From Aptenodytes patagonicus (Eukaryota; Chordata; Aves; Sphenisciformes; Spheniscidae): 64,000 nt of DNA. Position numbers and translations under genes: made by a program. The notes under the pieces are model-generated. The model did no database searches. It was not told the DNA's origin and saw nothing but the letters and a program-made list of their open reading frames with translations. Positions 37,103 to 48,820 of the stretch are shown one piece after another. The stretch spans positions 133,253,636 to 133,317,635 of the forward strand of contig NC_134950.1 of NCBI RefSeq assembly GCF_965638725.1, given 5' to 3'. The number at the start of each line of letters is the position of its first letter. Position 1 is the first letter of the stretch.

Positions 37103-37541
37103 AGTGCCATTTTACTTCACTAAAGTGAAGTGCTATGTATTTCTGCAGGTAGAACACATACAGCTCTTTAAATCTTGGCCTGAGAAGTTTAGGTTCAAGC
37201 ACATCAAACAACATATATAATATGCTAATCTCCATAATATACCTCATCCATAAAAAGATACGTGGCAATTTGCAGAGCTCAGAGCACTGAAAAACCTTGG
37301 AGCTCCTTACTAAGTAAGATATGACAAATGTCTACCAAATTAAGCAACAAAACAAGTTGTTGCTTCACTCCATTTTCTGAATAAAGTTTGCGCTTCCCCA
37401 CCACCGGTAGCGGACATTTATGAGTAGCCCGAGGGGCTTGTATTTAGCAAGACATGCGTGCAAGAAGAAACAATACAGGGATCAGGCTTTAACTCCACAT
37501 AACAGCAAAACTCAGTGATGCAGCATGGCATGAAGGTCTAC

Positions 37542-37865
37542 CTGTGCTTGTCCGCCTGAGTGCAGCGGGGGGTGCGGCGAGGTCTGGTGATGTGCCGGGT
37601 GCGCGTGAAGGTGCGAGTGGGAGTGGTGGTGGGGATGATTCTGCTGGTGATGAGGCTGAGGATGAGGATGGTGCGCCGGATGCTGGTGCTGATGTGGGTA
37701 TGAGTGATGAGGTGGCAGTGTCTGGTGCTGATGAGGATGTGAGTGCATATGATGGTGTGGCGTCTGGTCCTGCCGTGAGCTCATCATTTCCATCATGTGG
37801 CCCATGGTGTTCATATTCCCGTTCGACATGGCGGCAGGATGATGAGTCAGCGCTGCCTTCAGTCT
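37542..37865 (-). CDS. CREB5: CREB5 histidine-rich exon
   Basis: This 324-nt exon encodes exactly 108 codons, phase 0 at both ends. It begins RLKAALTHHPAAMSNGNMNT after a TTCTGTTCCAG acceptor. A Met-rich stretch (GHMMEMM) follows, then a long His/Pro/Gln-rich low-complexity region of HPHQHQ, HPAHHPHPQPHHQQ and HSHSHLHAHP type, ending HSGGQAQ at a GTAGAC donor. The order and wording are diagnostic of CREB5 and absent from ATF2 and ATF7. The methionine at 37829-37827 is internal; the coding frame opens 12 codons earlier at the acceptor. The role of the His-rich region is not well established; similar regions can direct nuclear-speckle localisation or bind metal, which is inference here. It corresponds to about residues 235-342 of the human protein. 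Confidence 0.97.
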
Positions 37866-38476
37866 CTGGAACAGAACAAGGCAGAAAATTCAACATTCAT
37901 ACATGACGATCCAAGCAATCAGAATAAGATTTCTGCTGTTGTAGAAACAGTGCCTTGTCCTGTGTTTTCAGATTTATTTAGTTTTTTTCTTGCTGTTCCC
38001 TTGATAAAAGGCATCTTATTTCAGTTTGAGAAAGAACATATTCTTGGGCTTTAATCTAGTTTTCCACTGTAAATATATAAAGATATAAACATCTGAATTG
38101 AAATTTAACAGTTACACATTTCCTACTGTGCTGCTGAGGAAAAATAACTGGCTCTCATCCTTTTCTCTTTGGCCAGCTCAGTAGCGTTAGCTTCATCAAG
38201 CTTGTATTCTTGCAACTTTTAAAAAGGAAAGTCTGATTAAAATAAAGGTGAAACGAAGTTTCCCTCTTGGTTTTACTACAGATATTATTTAAAAGACTCA
38301 TTGATAAATATATTGCATTGGCCTGGTCAACCTTTTCATCAGAAAGACAGGAAAATAATGAGGGTAGCCTCAACCTGATCTTCTTTCTTTGCTGGAAAGT
38401 TCAAACATCTGCTGTGTTGTTATCGCATGCTAATCCCTCTCTATGTTTTGTACTCCTCATGTTTTGTACTGTCGCT

Positions 38477-38610
38477 GGATTGGGCCCTGGAGTCCTGACC
38501 AGGGCAAAACTCTCCTTAATATCAATGGGATTCATTCAACTTTTACCTGAACACCACCAAAGGGCAATGGGAAGGGCTGCCACATTTTGGACTGCAGGAT
38601 AGGGCCCTTG
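38477..38610. repeat. Ancient palindromic dispersed repeat, degenerate
   Basis: The left arm GGGCCCTGGAGTCCTGACC with GGGCAAAACTCTCC and TCAATGGGA is mirrored by a right arm with TTTTACCTGA and GACTGCAGGATAGGGCCC. I recall this arrangement from an old inverted-repeat element common in turtles, crocodiles and birds. The right arm contains an extra internal stretch. It could be a non-autonomous DNA transposon relic. Confidence 0.5.
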
Positions 38611-41127
38611 TGTACTAAAGCTACAGCTGAAATACAGAGAAAAAATGCAGGGCCATCCCAAAGCTGTGAGCCGTACTGGCATACAGGCATCTCACTGATG
38701 TCATCCTACCCTTGGACTACTGAAATCACCGGTGTCCTAGAAGAGTGTGCCAAAGGTAGAGCCTGACAGATGTCATCTAGGAGAAGGGCTCCTTCCAAAC
38801 CCATGGAAACCTCCTTCGCAGCCATGGTTCTGCGTCTTGCTCAATGTAGAACATTCTTTACAGGCAGCCACCCAAGACCTCTTTACATTTTTAAAGAAGT
38901 CAGCGTAAGCTTGGTTTACTCTCAATAATGCAAGTAATTAGTCAGCAGAAAATGGTAAGATAAAAATGGAAGGAAGGAGGTCCACGGTATCACTTGATGC
39001 CAGACTAGCATGATCTGAATAACCCATCAACTAGCTCAGAATTCATTATCCTGTCAGAGGATATAATGAATAGCAGATAGCTCATCAGTAAGAGATGCCA
39101 CCTATAGGACAGCCAGCAAGAAACAGCAGTGGTACGAGGAACAGAGGTGTGCCTTTCCCCATAGCAGTTATCTGTGGGTCACAGATGACGGTCAGAAGAT
39201 CCTACAAGCCAACATGGCTAAAATCTGCCAGTGGAGGAGCAATTACCAGATTGAACTGCATTTTGGTTTTGTCTTTAAAGCAAAGAGAGTGACTGCCAGG
39301 ACACTCAGAACCTATAGACGGGAATTTCAATCTACTTTATATTGAAATAACATCTGTCTGTGCAACTCCACTGCAAGGCCACAGGTAAAGCCTCCTATGT
39401 TCAAAGCTGCTACCCTAATGTGTTTGTGCACCTGGGAGTGAGGAAGAAACAAATTCTTAAGGAGAAAAAAAAAGAAAAATATTAGAGAAAAAAGAGAAGG
39501 TTGTGGAAGGCAAAAAGAAGTAGCAGGGTCAATTCAAAGTATCATCCTCAAATTTTTATATCCCACATGTTTTTGCAGATTTCATGAAGGTCATTCCACC
39601 GAGACACTCTAATAGATCCATTAATCCAAATTTGGTGGCTTTTTTCACTAACGATCAATTGGCTGAACAAGACTTTAAAAAAAAGAAAAGATACATTTGC
39701 AAAACACATCAGTGCCTCAGTTTGCGTGAAGGAAAACTAGACTGATGACTTCTAAGAAGTTTCCTTAAGAAAGCCTAGCAAACCATGACCGCATTACGGC
39801 ATGTGTCACAACCTGACGATCGTCTCAAAAAGAGATCGAGGCAGCTATGGCAGCGAAGTTAAATACCTCCTTCCCTACCTCTAAAGTCAGAATGGAGCTC
39901 AATCTAACATCAATAGCAGTAACCCATCCTGGGTATAAAATGGAGGATTTGAGCAGCTGTCGTACTTAACGTTTCCGAATTCAAGCGCTACCCTGGTTAC
40001 TGCAAGCAGCTCTTCACAATGCTCAGAATAATTGGTGTTACCCAGGAGTGTATTAGGAAAAATATGGAAAACAACACATGAATAAGTCAAGTCATTCTGC
40101 ACGTCATTCTTCTTCAAAACTCGCTAAGACCTTTTTCATGGGGCTCAGCCACCACGCAGATCTAAGCCAAAGCACCAACAAAAGCTGTCGTAACTTCGTT
40201 TTCTGAATCAAAATGCAAAAAAACCCAAGCTCTCATTAGCCAGAAGTTTTGTGTGATGAATACCTAACAAAATCTACCAATGCTATATTTGTCAAAGACC
40301 TCTGAAACTGAACTACAGCATGTCTTATTCTAAACTGCAGACTTTCAAAGCCAAAAAAAAAAAAAGGAGGGAAAAACTTCATCTGCGAATAAACATTTTT
40401 TTTCAGCTGTAAAAACTGTGGCTTATTAGTGTGGCGCGACTTCAAGGAGAATAAATTATTTTGTTTTCTTTCCATAGCCCCTTCTACCACATCCATTTAT
40501 TTGAGATAGCAAATCAAGAGAGACAGTGAGAGGTCTGACATGCAGCTGGTTTCAGTCAATAGGGGTCATTTCCATTTGGTCTGTGTATTTTACAAGCTCC
40601 TTGTTCACTGTTCCCAATGGGAGGGTGGGCCAGCTGCCCTGGATCCCAGTCCTGGTAAGAAACCAGCTCTCTACCTCATCCTGTCCCAGCGCAGCGACAG
40701 CCATCACCCGGCCCTCGCATCCCTTCAACTTCGTGCTTAGATCAGCTCCGCAGCAGCGAGAGCCCTGCCTGCACACGCACCCGGAGCAACATTTATCTTC
40801 CATTAACCAGTCGCTGCTGCCCATCAGAAACATTTGGGGAATGATAAACATTTTTTTTTTTTCGTTTGGTCTTCAGCGAGATCAATTGTTTTGGATGTTT
40901 TAGTTAGAGCACAGGGAGGGAAAATCACCAGAACTTGGTGAACTCTTTGCGTTGAGTATGTGTAGAGCAGGAAGGGCAGGCTGCATTTTTGTTATTGTTC
41001 TTTTTATGTGCGCTAATTGCAAACAGCTGTTTTAGTTTAGTGTCAAATAAAAAGCGATGGCGTCAAAAACTGAGCTTACTGGACTGACTACATTAGCAAA
41101 TCCCCTCTAGAATGAAACGATAACCCA

Positions 41128-41213
41128 GGACCTGATCCCGCGGCCATTCAGTTTTTCAGGAACTGTGTGACTGACTTCACCAGAGCCTGCGGGTACCTGG
41201 CAGTTCACAAATT
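41128..41213. repeat. Possible ancient dispersed repeat fragment
   Basis: ACCTGATCCCGCGGCCATTC, then CTGACTTCACCAGAGCCTGC, resembles the same group of old amniote palindromic repeats as at 38477-38610 and 61559-61621 (CCTGATCC start, GACTTCA core). The match is divergent. Confidence 0.35.
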
Positions 41214-44017
41214 GGGGCTGAAACAGAGGACTCACTACTCAGATCTGCTCTCACCAAAACCCAAAATTTCTGCTAACCTCTGTGGCAGGTTTTTTTAGGG
41301 CACAATCCCTCTTCTCTCCCTTTTATAGCACAATTTTCAAAAAAATCCCCACCAACCTTAAGCCAAGAGGAAATGCAGGTGCTCATCTTACCTGGCTTTT
41401 GGCCCTTACTGATTGTTTTTATTATTTCATCAAAGTAACATAGTGACCAGCATCAGTTACAGCTGATTTCCACTTGATCATGACATTCCCATTAATGGCT
41501 GTCAGTGACACAGACGACATGAGAAATCTTTCACAGAGAACAGCCTGCTTTGCCTCTGATCAAGTGAATAAAGAAAATTCCCCTTGATCCTACAGGAAGC
41601 CAGAAGCACATAAACTCTCATCTTTGTTGGTTAGGAGGAAACAGAAACAGCGGATATTAGTGCTCCACAGGTATGAGTGTTGTGTTCCCTGTGCTATTGC
41701 TCATGGTAATGCCCCTAACTGACACATTTACTCTGAAGCCACCTCATTGAATGTCATATGAAGTTAACACCTCAAAGAAGTTATCATTGTACCTGGAATA
41801 TCGGTGTTTTTGGAAACAGACAGTTTTCACAGTGCTTCCTCCATCTAAAGCCTGACATCATGGTGCAGTGAATTGCTTGATGTTTCCTTTTATCAACATA
41901 GATGGTAATTTATTTGCTGAACATCTTTGGGCAAACCCTAAGTCTGCCAAAAATGGGCTACAAGCATTTGAGATCATGAATGAAAAATATTATCAGCTTC
42001 CCTAACACTTCTGCAGTTCAGGATCTTGCTGCTTTCTAATTTTTTCTCTATCATGACATGTATTTCAAGATTGCTTTGGGTTTTGCACCACCTTTCTTTC
42101 TCCAAAATTGCTAGTGAAAAACAGACAGCACTTTTTTCAGTTTGTTAGAAGAAGAAGAAAAAAAAGATAAATAAAACTGTAAATTTGGAGGTTGCTTTTC
42201 CCACAACTAAAAACTCAAATAATTTGGGGGTTTTCATATGTATATAAATATTTATAATATTTATAGCATGTTATATTTATAGTACAACAGGCTATAAATA
42301 TTATATGCCATAATCTGTATATGACAATAAACTACAACTTTCTCCCATTTATTCCTCTGTGAAGAAATGATAAAAATCTCCTCCAATTTTACAGATGTTA
42401 TTACCTGAGTGGTCTGTGCTTGCATCAAACAATAAGCTATTATATCATCCAGCTGAATTTTAGGTTGGGACAGACATGGAGTGCTGGTTTTGAATAGGAT
42501 TGAATTGTTCTGAATTGTTCTGCATTGCTGCACTCAGAAAAAAACCTCTCTTCCCCTTCTGGTCTGCATGCCCAAATCCCACTAAATTAGAGAAGAGACA
42601 AGACCAGCTGTAGTATCAGCTTAATGTCTGGTATATTCTTATCAGGAGATTATATCAGACCCCTACAGGCAGACGGAATATGATCTCAAAGATATTTTCT
42701 TGCACTAGTCCCTATTATACAGGAGTGTAATAAGTTCCCCACAGGTGATAGAAGAGACTAGAGAGGGGTGGGAAATCAGAAAACAACACAGACATCAAGC
42801 ATCCCCACACATCTCCAATTAGGTAGCAACCTCAGGGTAAAAATCTTGATTAGCCAAACTTCATGGCAAGCATACCGTTGACTTCAGTGGCACTAATATT
42901 GTTTTCTCATCTGCGATGGTCAAGTTTTCTTTTTTACTCGTGCTCCTCTGAGCATCATACCCAAGATGAATACACAGAGTTAAGCCGGTGGCAGCTAAAG
43001 CTGCAAGCAGAACTTCACCCAGAGTATTTCAGAGCATCACACTGAGTTTTATCCAACTATGACTGTGGTGAGAGAACTTAAGCATGAATGTCACTCAGGT
43101 CTTTTATAGTTGGCTGCTTACAAGTATTTCACAGTGTAAATAACAGAAACCACTCTTCGCAAATGTTCCACTCACATTCATAAAAGCAAATCGGAGGCGA
43201 TTCATCTCCAACCAATAAGTGAACTGCAGATACTTATGAGCACATTTCAGAGACTGGCGATTAGAAAGTCTCTGATGCCACATTAAATGCTTGCTCCTAC
43301 ATTTCTTGTGCAGTAAAATACAGTCCTGCATATTGACTGAAGGAGGAGTGAGGTGTGCAAAGGACATGAAATCCAGAACCGAAGTGACACATTACACTAA
43401 TGTAAAGAGAAAAGGGGGATGCATTTAATTCACAACTTGCCAGTAAACAGTGCCAAACTGTTAATCTTCTAATTATTCTCAGGCTGTTTGGCAAATCTGA
43501 ATTATACTTTTCCCTTCCTTTGTGCTTTCTTCCCTACTTAGTCGGATTTTGTAACAACATGAACAATGGATCGTCATCCAGCTTTCAGTGCAGCTTCGCC
43601 TCTAATAAAAACAACAAATTTGCTCCCTTGTCCTTCCAAACGCAAACTGAATTAAACTTCAGCAGAAAGAAGCAAGAATCAACTGCAAACAATCAAAGCG
43701 GCAATAAAACTAATAGACACCATGCTGCTCAAGGATGGGTCAGCTGCAAGAGTTGCTTTGGTGTCCCTGAACTCGGGGCACGGAGGAGCTCTGAGCAGCC
43801 ATGCTTGCCGGTGACATTAGTACCAGCAACACCTCTCCGGACGACTGCCTGTTTCAAGTAATCCAATGCAGGTCACAGCCAGGGTGGCCCAAGGGTACTC
43901 TGCCAGAACTGCCATCTTCTGGTGACAGCATTTCATTGAGAATGGCCACGGCTCCAGGGACAGCAGAAAACACGAGTGAGTTTACACCCCCTCTCCACCC
44001 AGCAATTTCCTTCTGTT

Positions 44018-44062
44018 CATCTCAAAGCACCTTGCAAAGGAGATAAGCATCATTATCCTCGT
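44018..44062. repeat. Possible L3/L2-type LINE 3' end relic
   Basis: ATCTCAAAGCACCTTGCAAA followed by CATTATCCTC is reminiscent of the 3' end of ancient CR1-like L3 or L2 LINEs. It is very short, so weakly supported. Confidence 0.25.
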
Positions 44063-45691
44063 GCAATGCACCACCTTTTTAAGGATTAGAAATAGAAAAA
44101 TACTAAATTCTCCATACCTATTCTACCCGCATTTTTAAGGAACAAGTAAATTATAATTAAGACAGAAAATACACTGAAAGTACGGTTTGTGCTTCTCACT
44201 ATATACTATTTCTTGCATGAATCATTTCTCAATGCAGTGTTAAACAACTGGATTTGATTTGCACAGGAGTCAGGAAATGTAAAGTTCAAAAAATCAAACC
44301 CCTAATTCCCACCAAGTCTAAGTCAATCCCTGCATGTGTATCCGTGACAAGGGATATTTAATTATGTAATCACACAACAGACAGCAAAGTGATTTATTAC
44401 TGGCAAGTGGTGTCATATAATTTCAACATACAATACCAATGGAAGGATCCAAAAAATACAACCAGCTTCTGCCTGATTTCCCCTCTGTGTGCCAGAGTCC
44501 AAAAGGAAAGCTGCTACTTAGCTGCTACCTACCCCTGGAGAGGCAGGTTTCTGACAGCAAAATGCCTGACACTTTGGGGGTTAATTGCCTCTGCCTGCTA
44601 TCAGTAGGCAGGCACGTACCTAATCGGCATCCTAATTCTCCAAATAGAGTCTTTTGGTTAGTTATCCTACCAGATTCATCTATGGGATATTCCCATGCAT
44701 GCTAGGTTGTCACCCATGGAAAACACAGAAAAAGGAGGTGGCAATAAAATCACTCAGTGTTAATAGCACCCTGCAGGAAAGTGGGAAAACTTGAGCTCGA
44801 GGGGACCTGAGACTGTACTGCCAATCTTCCAGATCTATTCTCTAACGCCTGTATTACAGATCATTCCTGAGCTGAGAGACCATGGACTCTTTCTTCACAT
44901 TGGACATAAAACACTTTGGCAAAGCCTCTGGCAAAAGGGCTGGAGCTCAGGTCTTTCTCACTCCCGCAAGCAAACGCTGAAACCAGGTTTCTAAAATCAT
45001 GTTCCCATCTTCTAGTACAATGCAAGTGGGAAGTGCTTGTTCAGCGCTTGGACTGCTATATATATATATCTTGCCTGAGTCCACAATGAACATTTATGAA
45101 TGTATTAAATGAGAAAAGTGGGAATTGATTTCAGAGGAAGTTTGGGGAATTTCCTCTACAAGCCAGATACGGAGGAAATCCTCAAATCAGAGCACTCTTT
45201 AATGCTGGAAAGAACACTGTGGGTTTGAGTATTTTAATCTGTACTCAGAGATCAGACGGGATTAGCACCGCAAAAATCTCTCTGCAGAATACTGCTCTGA
45301 AGCCTCGAGACCCCTTACAGAGTGACTTCAGTTTCTTGCCGAGGATGCAAGTTGCTTGCTTTCCTTTTCCCTCTCACAAGCATAATATACACACCAAGGA
45401 CATAAGAAAGGCGGGTTCAAAGTCTTTCTCTGTCAGAAGATTTCTGAACTTTCATCGCCCACCTCTCACTAAGGCTGATTATGATTAAGTAATTCATATT
45501 CAAAGAAAAATGCCATCCAAGTATATAAAACTTGGGTGTGTTATTTTTCCTTCACTGGTGTGATTTTTGAATACTTGTTTTTCCTGGATTAAACCCAGCA
45601 CATTTAAAGGGCTACTAGCAAGCCAGAAATGGGATACATGTGCACTTAAAAGTGCTTTGATTTCATCCCAGATGTGCAGTGCTCAAGGGCG

Positions 45692-45734
45692 TACACACAC
45701 AAACACACACGCGCGCGCGCACACACACACACAC
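45692..45734. repeat. (CA)n(CG)n(CA)n alternating tract
   Basis: CA repeats flank a (GC)5 core, giving a 43-bp largely alternating purine-pyrimidine tract with one AA interruption. Such tracts favour Z-DNA. Confidence 0.95.
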
Positions 45735-48660
45735 TGACTGCATAGAGGATATGATCTGAGCTGTAGATTTTGTTTCAAGATTATACCAACCAGACTCTGA
45801 AACATAAAACCAAAGCCCTGACCACTTACAGCCATTAGGGATCCCAGGGCTCTTTCTGAAAGAGTATTGATGTTCATTAGCCTACTGGCCCGACTGGAGA
45901 ATTCAATGCAGGTAATTAGACATTGTCTCATTACCATGTAGTTTCAGGTGAAGTTATTTTTCTCCTTTGTTACTAAAGTTCAGTGATTCCTGAAACATTT
46001 TTAAAGCATTCGTGTTTTTTTTTTTCCTGAAGAAATGACTAGAATTTAAAGTACAGTACAGGGACATATAAAATGACAATGTTCTTACTGGTTACTTCAC
46101 TTTTTTTAAAGCTGAATTCCAGCATTTGACCCAAAAAAATGAAAATAACATTTTAATTCAGCAGACAGCTTTCAATTATCTGCCTATGAAAACCTAGTGA
46201 CTAGTGACTTTTTAAATACATGCACTCACATAGGGCAGGTAGTACATAGATACAAACCATAAAGAGTGTGAATAGGTTCACTTAGTGCCAATTTTTGCAG
46301 TAATAAAATAATCTATGCTGAGAGTTATCTGCATGGATATCATGAATATTCAGCATTCAACATACCAGTGTTGATATGTACTGTCCTTTTGCACCCTCAT
46401 GCAAGGTCTCTTACGCTCTCCCACCTTTCCCCATATTCTCCCCAACTTCATCCCTCAGGCTGCTGCCCTCCACCGTGCCCCCTTTGTTCTTCACCTGCAA
46501 TGCCATCCCCTCCATTCATACACAGCTCAAGTTGCTGCCTTGTTTTTCACCACCCCGTGTGTATCAGCTGCTTTTGAACAGCAGTATCTTGGGTCAGACG
46601 CATTGAATTTCAAAGCCACTTGAGGCCCCAGGAACAGCAACATCTCAATCCTCTACCAGACACCAGCTAGCTACTCTATCAGTGCCACGAGGTTTTTTAA
46701 TACACTTCAGGATAGCTACAAGACATAAGAAGAATCAAACCCCAAAATATTTTTTTAGTGGAAAAAAGAAAGCGTGACTGTGATTGACACTAATAGGCTT
46801 TACTTTGTGTTTGGAGGGGCTAGGAGTGCATCCCCACACACTTCCCATGGCTCGGTTGACAAGCAATGACTTACTAAAATGCAGTATTTCAGCTGCTCGC
46901 TCTCTTCTAGATGGTATGCTTACTCTTTGGCAATACTGCTTTTCAGAGCAACGTGTCAGAGCAAACCAAAAAAACAACCTTCCCCAGGGGAGGGAAGGAT
47001 GCTGCCTGCTTGGTAAGCCGTTGACTCATCCTGCCATTTCTGGGCAGCTGGATTTGGCTTCCCTACAGCACGTACCACAGGATACAGAACAAATTTGCAT
47101 GGGTCAGGGGCCTGGCTAGACCCACAGTTGTGGTGGCTGTCACACGAGAAGGATTTCCTTTCCTTTCCGGCACTGAGTGACAGATACAGAGTATCCTGCC
47201 TCACTTGATTGTGGACTCTTCCCTGTCCCCCTTGCCTAAGGGAAGGAGGGCAGAAATAACCACTTAAGGGCAAATTCCTGGCAGAGGTGCCCTGCCTGGG
47301 GATAGGCAGGCAGAGGGTGCCCGCAGCACCCTGTACCCTGAGGGAGGCAGAATGGGTTGTGTATCGGGTGAGCATCGTCCACAGGGACGGGGCGATGCTA
47401 GACCCAGACACCTTCCCACCTACCAGAAGCAGCTGCCAGGATCACAGAAACAGGCAACTCCTGCACACCAGTTATCCACCCGTGCTCACCGAGCTTCACA
47501 GCATGGACAAGTCTTCTGAAAAGTACGTCAGGGATCTGGCTGCTCCTGCCATTGCCCTACCTTTCTTTTTTCAGTATTTCTTGTGTACTTCTACTGAGTA
47601 TGGGAGAAAGGCATAAATACCGTCTTGTTTTGGTGCTTAACACATTTTCCTGTCTCCTCTCTCAGCCCTGCCGACAGCATTATCCATCTTCCTGACACCA
47701 CCATTGTCTGATTCATTTGACATATGCACCAGAAAAAAATGTCATGTTCTGAACAAGATCATAGTGCTGTGATCTCATTCCCATCTCAGACTCCTCAGCG
47801 ACTCCACAGCACCTCCCATTTCTTGCTGCTTTAGAGAGGGACCGGGAAGCTTTTCCAGCATGCTCACTGGGAAGCTTATAGAGGAGATGCGGTGAGGGAA
47901 ACCAGGCAAGCAAAGGCACACAAGCACTTACACAAGTATGCTGGAAATCAAGGTAATGCAACAGAAACTTTAGCTATTTGCCTCCTACCTAGAGTGTGAA
48001 GCAGCAAAATCTTTCTTGACTCCTGTTACTTAGGGCTGTTGAGGCACTCTACGTAGATATGTGTTATTTCCAAAAGGGAACAGCACTTTGAGAGGTGATG
48101 GCAGGGACATCCTGACTGTATTATGGACATCGCTGAGTCCTTCTGTCCCATCGTTTTCCTCTCTTTTGAAACTAAAAAGCCTCATGCACTACCCACCTCT
48201 GTGGCATTCAGGACTAAGGGTTATGATGAAGTTCTCCCTTGCGGCTGGCATGCCAGCAAGTCAGGGTAAGGCTTGCTGATGCCTTGTCTCCTCCTGTTCG
48301 GTCGCACCCCTTCTTGCCCCTCATGTGTGGCTTCTGCCTCGGCCACAGGATTTCACAATTTAAGGGCAATTAAGAGATCGCTGCGCTGGCAGCTGAGGCA
48401 CAAGCAGTCTCGCCCCAAACATGTGCCCCATGCTCCCACAGCCTCCATCCCTCTTTCCCACCGAGCTGCGGGAACGGCAGCATCCCACCGCCGCCTACAG
48501 CCTTAATAACCCATTAGCGGCCTGGCCAAATAAGTTACTCTCTCACGGCTACTTCTCTTTGGAGATCTGCCAAAGGAGAAAAGACAAGGGGTGAGGAGGG
48601 TGGAGGCAAACCAAATCGGGGGCTTGGGTGGACGGGGGAAGGGGAAAGGGGGGAGAAGAG

Positions 48661-48820
48661 TTGGAGAGGAAAGGTTGAGGCAGCTAATTTTTTCATTTTT
48701 TCCCTGTGGTTAAAGCATTGACAGATAATTTATCACACATTTTGATGGTGCTCCAGCTGGCAGGGAAAAGAGCTATCTGCTTATTAATTCAATTAGCCTG
48801 CTTATTTATCAGTGGAGGGC
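48661..48820. promoter_or_regulatory. Candidate intronic enhancer-like block
   Basis: Non-repetitive sequence has a RUNX-type TGTGGTTA (48705-48712), a TALE/MEIS-type TGACAG (48719-48724) directly followed by an AT-rich homeodomain-like ATAATTTAT, an E-box-like CAGCTG, and a TTATTAATTCAATTAG run. It is flanked by purine-rich sequence. The motif cluster is seen; enhancer function is inferred. Confidence 0.25.

Larger units (their letters stand above)
30741..37541 (-). other. CREB5: CREB5 intron, 6801 bp, with a CR1 insertion
   Basis: Donor GTAGAC at 37541-37536 and acceptor GCCAG at 30745-30741 are canonical; phase 0. The intron holds a CTG-like 18-mer array, the CR1 copy, a MIR-like relic and a CCCACA array, all listed separately. 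The remaining sequence shows no coding exon. Confidence 0.92.

Noticed and set aside
37489..37896. Ser/Ala/Pro-rich 135-codon frame overlapping the His-rich exon, and a plus-strand frame there
   Set aside because: These are shadow frames of the CREB5 exon; only the His-rich frame agrees with splice sites and the known protein.
46956..47411. 151-codon minus-strand ORF
   Set aside because: Low-complexity Ser/Gly/Pro composition, no domain, inside the CREB5 intron with other overlapping frames.
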